NCBI GenBank assembly: GCA_964503275.1
Contig: CAZCZO010000002.1
Coordinates: forward strand, 124,001-188,000
DNA: 64,000 bases
Origin: DASRAP01 sp964503275
GTDB lineage: Bacteria > Gemmatimonadota > Gemmatimonadetes > Gemmatimonadales > Gemmatimonadaceae
Direction of reading: 5' to 3'
Each line of letters starts with the position of its first letter. Within the stretch, counting starts at the first letter, position 1. Position numbers and translations under genes: made by a program. Below are positions 24,859 to 33,038 of the stretch, in pieces. Below the pieces are notes generated by a model, which saw only the letters and a list, made by a program, of their open reading frames with translations, was not told where the DNA came from and did no database searches.

Positions 24859-27800
24859 ATGTCCAGCCTCTCTACGTCGACGTTCCGCACGCGCCTCGCG
24901 GCGCTCATCACTATCACGCTGCTCTGCGCCGCCATCGCCTGGCGGTGGTTGCCGGTCGCGCTGCCCACCATCGCGCTCGACAACCGCTTGGCCCCGGCAT
25001 CGGCCGAGCGCGCGGCGCGGGACTTCCTGGCCCGCGCGGGCTACCCGGTCAGCGATTCGATGCGCGTCGCAGTCAACTTCGCCCAGCGGGCGGAGTGGCA
25101 GACCTATCTCGAGTTGGAAGCGGGGGGGAGCCCGGCCGTCGATACGGCGATTCGTCGGGGCGATGTGCCGCTGTTCGCGTGGACCGTTCGCTTCTTCGCC
25201 CCTGGCGTCGCGCAGGAGTCGCAGGTCACCCTGGCTCCGGACGGCCGGGTGGTCGGGCTCCTGCGCCGCTTGGCCGACGCGGATCGCCGACCCACGCTGG
25301 ACTCGCTGGCCGCCTTCGACGCCGCCGTGGCGCGGCGCGATGCGTGGTTCGGCGACGGCGGTGCGGAGTGGGAGCTCGCGGCCTCCTCGCTGACCGTCGT
25401 GCCGGGCAGCGGCCGGCAGGACCGCACGTTCACCTTCGAGCGCCGAGACCGCCGCTTCGGCGCGGCCCCGATCCGCCTCGATCTCGTGGTGCAAGGCGAC
25501 AGCGTCGGGGTGGCGCGCCTGTATCCCGACATTCCAGAGACCTTCACCCGCCGCTACGGCGAGATGCGCTCGGCCAACGAGCTCTACGCTGGCGCGGCGT
25601 CGGTGGTGGTCCCGGTCTTCGTCTTCCTGGTCATCCTCGCGCTGATCCGAGGACGTCGCGCCCGCGCCCTGCGGTGGCGGCCGGCGTTGCTGCTGGGCAC
25701 GGTCATCGGCGTCGCGGCGGCGCTCGCGCAGCTCAATGCCTTGGGCCTCTCGTGGTTCGGGTTCGACACCGCGTCGGACCCGACCACGCACGTGGTGACG
25801 CAGGTGTTGTTGGGCGCGGTGGTCGCCGGCGGGCTCATCACGGGGCTGTCCACGCTGCTGCTCGCGGCGGGCGAGTACCTGACCCGCGAGGCCTTCCCCC
25901 ACCACTACGACTGGTGGCGCACGCCGCGCGACGCCGGGGTCCGCCCCGTCGCTCTGCGCGTCGCGGCCGGCTACGCGATGGCAGCGTTCGGTCTGGCCTA
26001 TGTGTCGCTGTTCTACTACGTGGTGCAGCGCAATCTGGGCTGGTGGTCCCCGACCTCGCTGCTCGACGACCCGAATCTCATCGCTACCCCGCTGCCGTGG
26101 CTCTCCGCGCTCGCGGTGTCGCTGCAGGCGGGCATCCTCGAGGAAGTCCTGTTCCGCGCGGTGCCGCTGGCCGTGCTGTCGCGCTGGGTCGGCGATCGTC
26201 CCTCGCGCCCGTGGATCATGGCGGCCGGCGTCGTCGGCACGGCCCTGGTCTTCGGCTTCGCGCACGCGAACTACGCCTCGTGGCCGGCCTATGCGCGTGG
26301 CGTCGAACTCTTCGCGGAGTCCGTGCTGTGGGGCGTGCTGTTCCTGCGCTTCGGCTTGCCCGTCACGGTGATCGGTCACTTCCTCTACGATCTACTGCTC
26401 TTCGGGCTCTTCGCGGCGGCCGGTACCGACCTCGCGTACCGCCTCACGCTGGCCGCGATCGTGCTGTTGATCCTCGCGCCCGCGCTGTGGACGGCGTGGA
26501 AGCTGTGGCGCCGTGCCGCCGACGCGCCGGAGCCCGCCGACGCACGCTTTGCCTCCTGGATCGTCGCGCCCGTTCCGCCCGAGGAGGTGGCGGCGCCCGC
26601 TGCGCCCATCGCGCCCGCGCGGGTCATCGACGCAGGGCTGCGGCGACGGGCGCTCATCATCGCGGTCACAGGTGCCGCGATCGCGGCGGTCTCGGTGCTG
26701 CGGCCGCTGCGTGGACCGGCGCTGACCATGACGCGCGCCGACGCGGTCGCGCGGGCGGAGTCGCTGCGCGTGGCACTCGGCGGCGCTGGCGATGGTTGGA
26801 CGGTGCTGACCGCGAACGTCGGGGATGCCCGGTCCGACGTCACGCGCTATCTCCGCCAGCATGACTCCCTGGCCCCCGCTCTGCGGGCGCAGTTCGACAG
26901 CGTGTGGCGTCCGCCCACGGGCTGGTCCGTGCGCTTCGTGCGCACCGAGGACGACGTTGCGCGGCGCGCGGAATCGTGGCGGATCCAGTGGCGCGGCGAC
27001 GGCACGTTGCTGGGCTGGCAGCACCAGATCGCCGACACCGCGACCATCGCAGCCGCGTCCCGCGACTCGGCGCGAGCGGCCGCTGTGGCCGCCCTCGCGT
27101 CGCTCGGGGTGCCGGCCGCCGCCCTCGCCGAGGTCGACGCGGTCGAGCGGAAGCGCGCGAACCGGCTCGACGTGCGCTTCCGCTTCGACGACACGCGCAT
27201 CCCGCTCCCCGGCGACGCGGCGGCGCGCTGGGTCGTGACCACCGCCGGCAGCACCGTGCTGGAGGTGGGGCGCGATGTGCATCTGCCGGAGCGCTGGGAG
27301 CGGGACACGCGCGCCTTCGATGGTCGCCTCGTCATCGTGATGGCGCTGGCGATGATCGCCCTTGCGGCCATCGTCGTGCCGACCATCGTGGGCCGCTTCA
27401 AGACGCCGATGCTGGTAGACGACCCGCCGCTCTGGCAGGGTCGGGTCCCACTCGTCGTCGTCGCGTTGCTGGTGCTCGACGCGTTGAGCGCGGTCAATGG
27501 CTGGCCCGATCAACTGGCGCAGTACGACACCGCCGAGCCCTGGCGCTCACATCAAATGCAATCGCTGCTGGGGCTGCTGATCGCCGTCTTCGGTTCGGCG
27601 TTGGTGGTGGGGGCCGCCGCGCTCGCGGAGGGACTCCGTCGCCGACTCGCGGTGCCGACCCTCGCCGCCCGCTCGGCCGTCTGGGCCTCGGCGCTCGCGA
27701 TCGCGGGCGTGCTGAGTGGCATCGACGGCGTGCAGCGACTCGTGGCGCTCACGCCGCGCAGTTACGGCAACGACGGTGCGAACAGCGTCGTCCCGCTGCT

Positions 27801-28218
27801 CTCGTCGATGGGCGAGGTGTGGACCGCCCCCATCCTGCTGCTCTGCATGGCGGCGGTGCTCGGCGGCGTGATCCGCGGCCTGCGCACGGTCGTCGTGCTC
27901 CTGGTACTGGTGGCCGTGGTCGGTGGCAGCGGAGGCGCTGACTCGTGGGCGATGGTCGCGCGCGGTGTGGCGCTGACGATCGGCACCTACGCCGCCGCCG
28001 CGCTCCTGTTGCGTCCCTACGCGCGGGTGTCGGCGTTGGGTTGGCTCATCGCCGGCGCGCTGGGGGTGCTGTGGTCGGAACTGCTCACCGCCGCCCGGGC
28101 GCCCACGCTCATGAGCGCGCTGACCCATCTGCTGCCGGCCGTCGCGGCGGCCGGCGTGGCCTGGTGGTTGCTCCAGCGCGCGCAGCCCGAGGCCGGCGCA
28201 CTGGAGCACCCACGCTGA
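24859..28218 (+). CDS. Very large CPBP-family intramembrane glutamic protease with repeated extracytoplasmic domains
   Basis: CPBP (ABI/Rce1-type) proteins are intramembrane endopeptidases. At 1119 aa this is several times the usual 200-350 aa. The core motifs are present: EEVLFRA around residue 430 (motif 1), FGFAHANYASW around 466 (motif 2) and GHFLYDLLLFG around 505 (motif 3 His). Before the core lie an N-terminal helix and a soluble domain of about 200 residues (RDFLARAGYPVSD, PLFAWTVRFF). After it comes a second, distantly similar soluble domain (ARAESLRVALGGAGDGWTVL, WSVRFVRTEDD, about 620-820) and a further group of roughly six to eight membrane segments to the end. Both soluble domains resemble PepSY-like folds, but that is a guess. 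It ends one base before the convergent LVIVD gene. Confidence 0.85.
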   Translation: MSSLSTSTFRTRLAALITITLLCAAIAWRWLPVALPTIALDNRLAPASAERAARDFLARAGYPVSDSMRVAVNFAQRAEWQTYLELEAGGSPAVDTAIRRGDVPLFAWTVRFFAPGVAQESQVTLAPDGRVVGLLRRLADADRRPTLDSLAAFDAAVARRDAWFGDGGAEWELAASSLTVVPGSGRQDRTFTFERRDRRFGAAPIRLDLVVQGDSVGVARLYPDIPETFTRRYGEMRSANELYAGAASVVVPVFVFLVILALIRGRRARALRWRPALLLGTVIGVAAALAQLNALGLSWFGFDTASDPTTHVVTQVLLGAVVAGGLITGLSTLLLAAGEYLTREAFPHHYDWWRTPRDAGVRPVALRVAAGYAMAAFGLAYVSLFYYVVQRNLGWWSPTSLLDDPNLIATPLPWLSALAVSLQAGILEEVLFRAVPLAVLSRWVGDRPSRPWIMAAGVVGTALVFGFAHANYASWPAYARGVELFAESVLWGVLFLRFGLPVTVIGHFLYDLLLFGLFAAAGTDLAYRLTLAAIVLLILAPALWTAWKLWRRAADAPEPADARFASWIVAPVPPEEVAAPAAPIAPARVIDAGLRRRALIIAVTGAAIAAVSVLRPLRGPALTMTRADAVARAESLRVALGGAGDGWTVLTANVGDARSDVTRYLRQHDSLAPALRAQFDSVWRPPTGWSVRFVRTEDDVARRAESWRIQWRGDGTLLGWQHQIADTATIAAASRDSARAAAVAALASLGVPAAALAEVDAVERKRANRLDVRFRFDDTRIPLPGDAAARWVVTTAGSTVLEVGRDVHLPERWERDTRAFDGRLVIVMALAMIALAAIVVPTIVGRFKTPMLVDDPPLWQGRVPLVVVALLVLDALSAVNGWPDQLAQYDTAEPWRSHQMQSLLGLLIAVFGSALVVGAAALAEGLRRRLAVPTLAARSAVWASALAIAGVLSGIDGVQRLVALTPRSYGNDGANSVVPLLSSMGEVWTAPILLLCMAAVLGGVIRGLRTVVVLLVLVAVVGGSGGADSWAMVARGVALTIGTYAAAALLLRPYARVSALGWLIAGALGVLWSELLTAARAPTLMSALTHLLPAVAAAGVAWWLLQRAQPEAGALEHPR

Positions 28219-28219
28219 G

Positions 28220-30016
28220 CTACCGCGTGGCCGCGGCCAGGTCGCGGATCGCCTGGCCCATCGCACGGACCTTCGCGGCGTCCCGCGCCGACCCCGCGTC
28301 GGCATCCACGGCCGTCGCGAGGGTCGTGAGGGCCGTGCGGCGGGCCGCCCCACTCTGCCGTTCGGCGGCATCGAGCGCCTGAGCGATCGCCGTGGTGCGC
28401 GCCGCCGCCAGCCCGTTGTCGCGGACCAGCTGGTCGAGATACGAGCGCACCACCGGGAAGGCCGCGGGCCACACGATCTTCGGCTGGCTCTGCGGGTTGT
28501 ACTCGTCCATCACCACCAGCTTGGCGGCGGCGATCTCGTTCGCCGAGAGTTGCGGGGAGGGCACCAGCTCGAGCACGTCGAGGCCGCGCGCCATCTCGGA
28601 CGAATAGATGTAGCCGTTGTACCAGTAGGCGCCCCACGAGCCTGCGATGCTCCCGCGCGCACGGCTGTTGGGCGCGCCATCCGACGGGGCGTCGACGGGA
28701 CCGCGGTCGAAGAACCCGATCTCGAAGGGCTTGTCGGGATCGGTGAAGTCGATCAGGTTCACGCCGCCCTGATACCAGCCCTGCACCATCAGGTCGCGGC
28801 CCGGCACCGGGATCAGCCCGCCGTTGTGCGACACGCAGTTCTCCTGTGCGGTCTGGGCGGTCGCGATCTTGTAGTACGCATGCTGACGCAGCTTGCGATC
28901 CTCGCCGATGACCAGCGTGGTGTTGCCGCCCATCTCGAGCGGATGCATCGCCTGGCAATTGGGCGATGTGCCGCCGCCCCACTCGTCGGTGAACACGACC
29001 TTCTTGCCATCGTTGCTGAACACGGCCGTGTGCCAGAGCGAGAAGTTCGTGTCGGCCACCGCATCGAGGCGGATCGGCTTCTCGGGGTTGGAGATGTCCA
29101 CGAGCAGGCCATAGCTCGAGCAGGCACCGGCGAGCAGCCCCATCGCCGGGTAGGCCGAGACGTCATGGCAATTGCGCGGTCCCGTCGGTCCGACCCGCGC
29201 CATGGCGGCGCTGTCGGCGCCCGACATCGCGCGGGCGGGGCGCGCCCGGCCGCCGCGGGCCGGCGCGGGGCCGAGGCCCGTGAAGATGCGCGCCCCCGTC
29301 ACCACGGCAGCGTCCTGCGGCCGCGCCAGCGGCACGCGGATCACGTCGAGCCGGAAGATGGAGTTCGCCTCGTCGGCCGGGTCGGCGCCGTTCACACAGC
29401 CCGCGAGCTCGTCCGTGGAGCGCGCCGGCTGGCTGCCCGACACATAGATGTAGATCACGCCCTTGTCCGTCGGGTGCGGGATCACCGTGTGCGTGTGCGA
29501 GCCCTTGCAGGTCTGCACGTTCTTCACGAGCTTCGGTGCGCGCGGGTCGCTCACATCGTAGATGCGCACGCCACGCATCGCGTCCTTGGGATCGTCCACA
29601 CCGCCCTTGGCGCAGTCGTTGCGGTTGCCCCCGCCCTCGGCCGACACGAACAACAGGTTCCCGATGATCGACGGGTCCCCCTGCGACGTGATGCACTCGA
29701 CCACCGAGAGCATCTTGGGGTTCGCCGGCGTGCTCATGTCCCAGATCGAGAACCCGGCGAAGTTGCCTTGGTACACCAGGTTGCCCCGGAAGGCGAGGTC
29801 GGAGTTGACGTAGGTCAGCCCCTGCATGAGATCGAAGGGCGCGGGCTTGGGCGCGGTCGCGACCAGGCGCATGCCCGAGATCGCGACGCCGGCGTCCTTG
29901 AGCCCGGGCTTGAGCGCGTTGCGCGGGTCGTCGGCCTTGGGGAAGGTCTGCGCGGCGAGCGGCGTCGCGAGCAGGCCCGCCACGGCGGCGCGGAACAGCA
30001 GAGGGGTGATACGCAT
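28220..30016 (-). CDS. Secreted LVIVD-repeat protein
   Basis: This 598-aa exported protein has a signal peptide of about 21 residues (ending LATPLAAQ). The body holds LVIVD-type beta-propeller repeats: LVYQGNFAGFSIWDMSTPAN, VRIYDVSDPRAPKLVKNVQT, YGLLVDISNPEKP and GGVNLIDFTDPDKPFEIGFF. It also has His-containing stretches (GSHTHTVIPHP, LWHTAVFSNDG) and a C-terminal helical region of about 90 residues. A low-complexity Gly/Pro/Arg/Ala insert occurs near residues 245-270. LVIVD proteins are of unknown function, probably surface-exposed. The DUF305 gene ends 23 bases upstream on the same strand, so the two are likely one unit. The ATG at 30016 was chosen because the signal peptide starts there; no ribosome site is visible. 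Confidence 0.88.
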   Translation of the reverse strand: MRITPLLFRAAVAGLLATPLAAQTFPKADDPRNALKPGLKDAGVAISGMRLVATAPKPAPFDLMQGLTYVNSDLAFRGNLVYQGNFAGFSIWDMSTPANPKMLSVVECITSQGDPSIIGNLLFVSAEGGGNRNDCAKGGVDDPKDAMRGVRIYDVSDPRAPKLVKNVQTCKGSHTHTVIPHPTDKGVIYIYVSGSQPARSTDELAGCVNGADPADEANSIFRLDVIRVPLARPQDAAVVTGARIFTGLGPAPARGGRARPARAMSGADSAAMARVGPTGPRNCHDVSAYPAMGLLAGACSSYGLLVDISNPEKPIRLDAVADTNFSLWHTAVFSNDGKKVVFTDEWGGGTSPNCQAMHPLEMGGNTTLVIGEDRKLRQHAYYKIATAQTAQENCVSHNGGLIPVPGRDLMVQGWYQGGVNLIDFTDPDKPFEIGFFDRGPVDAPSDGAPNSRARGSIAGSWGAYWYNGYIYSSEMARGLDVLELVPSPQLSANEIAAAKLVVMDEYNPQSQPKIVWPAAFPVVRSYLDQLVRDNGLAAARTTAIAQALDAAERQSGAARRTALTTLATAVDADAGSARDAAKVRAMGQAIRDLAAATR

Positions 30017-30039
30017 CACGAGGGTCCGGTGGAAGGAGG

Positions 30040-30747
30040 TCAGTCGAGGTCCGCGATCATCGCCCACATCAGACCGATCTCGGCCCGCTGGGCCGTCTCG
30101 ATCTCGTTGGCGAGCACGGAGATATCCACTTCTTGCGCCGCACGCGGCGACTTCAGCAGATCCTCGACCATCGAGATGGCGCCCTCGTGGTGTTGGATCA
30201 TCAAGCGGAGGAAGAGTTCGTCGAAGCGGCGGCCGCGCGCCGCGGCGAGCTCGGCCAGTTGCGCGTCCGACAGCATGCCGGCCATCTGCATGCCACGCCA
30301 CGAGGCGGTGTCGGGCACGAACTGCTCGTAGGCGCGCAGCCAGTCCTGCATCAGCGCGATCTCACCGGCCTGCGAGAGGTCGATCTTCTGCGCGAGCTTG
30401 AGCACGCGCGCGTTCGCGCCCGCGTGCTCGGCCAGGCGGGTCATGTACACCGCCTGCGCGTGGTGGGCGATCATCATCTGCATGAAGCGGACGTCCGCCT
30501 CGGTGATGATCGCCCCGCGCGGGATCACCACGGCGGGCAGGCCTCCCGCGCCGTGGCCCGCATGATGGGCGTGATCGCCGCCGCCGGTCGGCGCACTGAC
30601 CGGCGCGGCCGCCGGCGCCGGCGCGGGCGATGGGGGACTCGGCGACCGCGGGGCCGCCGGCATGCACGCGACGACGGCCGCCGCGAGCAGGCCGAGCGCC
30701 GGGTGTGGCCAGGAAGGGGGCAGGCGAGGTGGAACGGAGCGACGCAT
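30040..30747 (-). CDS. DUF305 ferritin-like lipoprotein
   Basis: DUF305 proteins form a ferritin-like helical bundle, often found next to metal (copper) handling genes; their exact activity is not established. The 235-aa protein has a lipoprotein signal (Cys28, VVAC), then a Pro/Ala linker and a His-rich patch (GGGDHAHHAGHG). The bundle follows, with the paired family motifs MQMMIAHHAQAVYMTRLAE and LRLMIQHHEGAISMVEDLL, whose His, Met and Glu residues could bind metal. It is followed after 23 bases by the LVIVD gene. The His-rich linker favours metal binding, but the metal is unknown. Confidence 0.9.
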   Translation of the reverse strand: MRRSVPPRLPPSWPHPALGLLAAAVVACMPAAPRSPSPPSPAPAPAAAPVSAPTGGGDHAHHAGHGAGGLPAVVIPRGAIITEADVRFMQMMIAHHAQAVYMTRLAEHAGANARVLKLAQKIDLSQAGEIALMQDWLRAYEQFVPDTASWRGMQMAGMLSDAQLAELAAARGRRFDELFLRLMIQHHEGAISMVEDLLKSPRAAQEVDISVLANEIETAQRAEIGLMWAMIADLD

Positions 30748-30822
30748 GCTTCCAAGCTACCACGTCAAGCTCCCCGCCACACCCTCCACCCCGGTCCACA
30801 CCACGGCACGACCATCATCCCC

Positions 30823-32028
30823 TCATCGGGGGAGGACCACCCGCTGCAGGTAGCGCAGGTCGTCCTCGTCGGCGCGCGTCGTGTACACCGCGCCGTCACC
30901 CACCGCCACCAAGCGCACGGCCTGCGGCAGACGCCAGCGCGCGACCAGCGCGCCCGTCGGCCCGATCACGTCCCACTGCTCACGGTCCACCAGCGCCTGC
31001 GTCGCGCGGCGCACCCACACGTTGCCGGCCTTGTCGGGGTAGGCCACGATCGCGGTCACCGGCGGGTACTCCGTGGGCCACGCGGGCGGGGGGACGACCT
31101 CGATGTCCAGCGTGACGCCCGGCGGCAGCGACCGGCGGATCATGACCATCGCGTCGGCCAACTGCTGCCGCGTGCTCGCCAGCTCCGCCTCTTGGTCGGC
31201 CGCGGTGACCGGGATGCGGTCGTAGGGGATGGCCACCGGCGGCGACGCCGTGCCGTCGGGCGACAGGAACTCCACCGTGTAACCCTCGCCGCGGATGATC
31301 GCCACGCGGCCGTCGGGGAACGCCGTCCAGGCATCGGCGGTGACGAGCCCCGGGAACGGGGCCTTGATCGTGATCGCGCTGCCCTCGATGCGCTGCTCGC
31401 GCTCGCCCGTCTGCGGCGTGCGGATATGGCCGAGCGTGGTGAAGGTCGGCGTGGCACTCAGCGCGAAGCGCACCACATGCATCGTGTCCGAGGGCATGGG
31501 GCCCGACGGGCCCACCCGCAGCTTGACGGCCGTCGAGTAGACCTCGCCGCCGGCCCCCGCGAACATCGTGCCCTGCACGACGCTGGTGTCGAGCATGTTG
31601 AACAGCATCATGTTGCCAGTGGCCCCGGGCGTGCGGTCGGGATTGAAGCGCACGATGCGCGCCGAGCCCCCGCCCCCGCCGCCGGCGATGTCGAGCACGA
31701 CGATGGTGTCGCCGGCCAGCCGGAGGACACCCGCCGGGGCCGTGTACTCGCCCGGGCCCGCACCGCGCTTGCCGAGCACCGCCCGGCTTCCCGCCGCGAA
31801 GTCGACCACTGAGACCTCGGCGTCACTCCCGTCCACCACGACCAGCTCGCCGGTCGAGAGTTCGGTCGCGCCGGCAATCGCCGTGAACGGTTCCGCGAGC
31901 TCCGCCGCGGGGGCCGGCAGGTCGACGAGGGTGACCGCGTCGGGCGCGTCACTGGCCCCCGCGCAGGCGACGAGGAGCGCGGTGGCGGCGAGCCACGGGG
32001 AGTGGCGCAGGGCAGAGGGACGACGCAT
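30823..32028 (-). CDS. Six-bladed beta-propeller lipoprotein of unknown function
   Basis: This 401-aa predicted lipoprotein (Cys22 after ALLV-A) has NHL/6-bladed propeller features: GATELSTGELVVVDGSDAEV, RGAGPGEYTAPAGVLRLAGD, DTIVVLDIAGGGG and, late, AIVAYPDKAGNVWVRRATQA. The GxGPGEF/Y element in the second blade is typical of propellers annotated as 6-bladed in Bacteroidota and Gemmatimonadota. A poly-Gly loop (five residues) lies near residue 110. The ATG at 32028 begins the signal peptide; an upstream ATG at 32061 would add 11 residues. Genes on both sides run the same way, but with gaps of about 75 bases. No enzymatic motif is seen. Confidence 0.82.
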   Translation of the reverse strand: MRRPSALRHSPWLAATALLVACAGASDAPDAVTLVDLPAPAAELAEPFTAIAGATELSTGELVVVDGSDAEVSVVDFAAGSRAVLGKRGAGPGEYTAPAGVLRLAGDTIVVLDIAGGGGGGSARIVRFNPDRTPGATGNMMLFNMLDTSVVQGTMFAGAGGEVYSTAVKLRVGPSGPMPSDTMHVVRFALSATPTFTTLGHIRTPQTGEREQRIEGSAITIKAPFPGLVTADAWTAFPDGRVAIIRGEGYTVEFLSPDGTASPPVAIPYDRIPVTAADQEAELASTRQQLADAMVMIRRSLPPGVTLDIEVVPPPAWPTEYPPVTAIVAYPDKAGNVWVRRATQALVDREQWDVIGPTGALVARWRLPQAVRLVAVGDGAVYTTRADEDDLRYLQRVVLPR

Positions 32029-32103
32029 GGCGGTTCGGGATGTGGAGGGTGATCTACTCACTACGGACCGCTGGCAGGGTTGGTGTCAATCCACCCCGGC
32101 GCT

Positions 32104-32961
32104 TCAGACCGGCTCCGCCGACGGGACGAGCCGCCCGACGATCACGGTGATGTTGTCCGTGCCGCCCCCGGCGAGCGCTTCGTCGCGCAGGCGTTCGCAG
32201 GCCTGCTGCGCCGACGTCATGGTGCCCAGGATCTCGGCGATGCGCGCGTCGCTCACGTGCTTGGTCAGCCCGTCGCTGCAGAGCAGATGCACGCAGTCCC
32301 AGCCCGCCGGCAGCCGGGTGACCACAGGCGCGGCGGTATCGGCACCGAGCGCGCTCGACAGGATGTGCGCGAAACGCGACTCGCTCGCGGCGCTGCGGGT
32401 GAACACCCCACTGTCCACGAGGTCCTCGGCCATGGTCTGGTCGCGGGTCACCTGCGTGAGCTGGCCCCCGCGCAGCAGGTAGTAGCGGGAATCGCCGACC
32501 TGGAGCAGGTAGTACGCGGGCCACACCCCCATGAAGAGCGTCAGGGTGGTCGCCATCGTCGCGGTGGCCGCCTCGGGGTCGCGCTTGGCCCGGATCGCCT
32601 CGTGGCAGCGCAGCGCGGCGTGCTGCAGCTCCTCAATGAAGTCCTCGTCCTCGCCGTCCGCGTGGTAGTAGCAGGCCGCGCTGCTCTGCACGTAGCTGAG
32701 CGCGGTCTCGAGGGCGGTCGCGCTGGCCTCGGCTCCCCCCACGCCTCCGCCGACGCCGTCCGCGACCATCGCGAGGTACGCCAAGCGCTCGCTGCCCAGC
32801 GGGAGCCGCTCGGTCGCGCTGAGACTGGTCTGCAGCAGGTCGGTGCGCTTGTGGATCGACGCGATCAGGAAGTGATCCTGATTCTCGGTGCGCACGCGGC
32901 CCACGTGGGTGAGCCCGAACACATCGATCTCGTCGTCACGAGGCTTGCGGGGCGTCTCCAT
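32104..32961 (-). CDS. PP2C-type serine/threonine protein phosphatase
   Basis: This 285-aa cytoplasmic PPM-family phosphatase removes phosphate from Ser/Thr using Mn or Mg. Metal-binding acidic motifs are in place: RTENQDHF (residues 24-31), MVADGVGGGVGG (Asp68), CSDGLTKHVSD and GGGTDNIT (Asp269). An acidic insertion (HADGEDEDFIEEL, around 98-110) is unusual and may serve in partner binding. No paired Ser/Thr kinase is next to it. It lies 77 bases downstream of the Gcr-family membrane protein on the same strand and may be co-transcribed with it. Confidence 0.93.
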   Translation of the reverse strand: METPRKPRDDEIDVFGLTHVGRVRTENQDHFLIASIHKRTDLLQTSLSATERLPLGSERLAYLAMVADGVGGGVGGAEASATALETALSYVQSSAACYYHADGEDEDFIEELQHAALRCHEAIRAKRDPEAATATMATTLTLFMGVWPAYYLLQVGDSRYYLLRGGQLTQVTRDQTMAEDLVDSGVFTRSAASESRFAHILSSALGADTAAPVVTRLPAGWDCVHLLCSDGLTKHVSDARIAEILGTMTSAQQACERLRDEALAGGGTDNITVIVGRLVPSAEPV

Positions 32962-33038
32962 ACGCGGTGACCCAGGCAGGTGGGTGCGCCGCTGATGCCA
33001 GCCGGCACATGGTCGAGCGGAACGTGGTCCCGCAGAAG

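Noticed and set aside
23641..26379. Minus-strand open frame running from the substrate-binding protein back across the dehydratase and CPBP genes
   Set aside because: Only the last 417 codons (22390-23640) are protein-like, beginning with a signal peptide; the rest mirrors the plus-strand dehydratase and protease genes.
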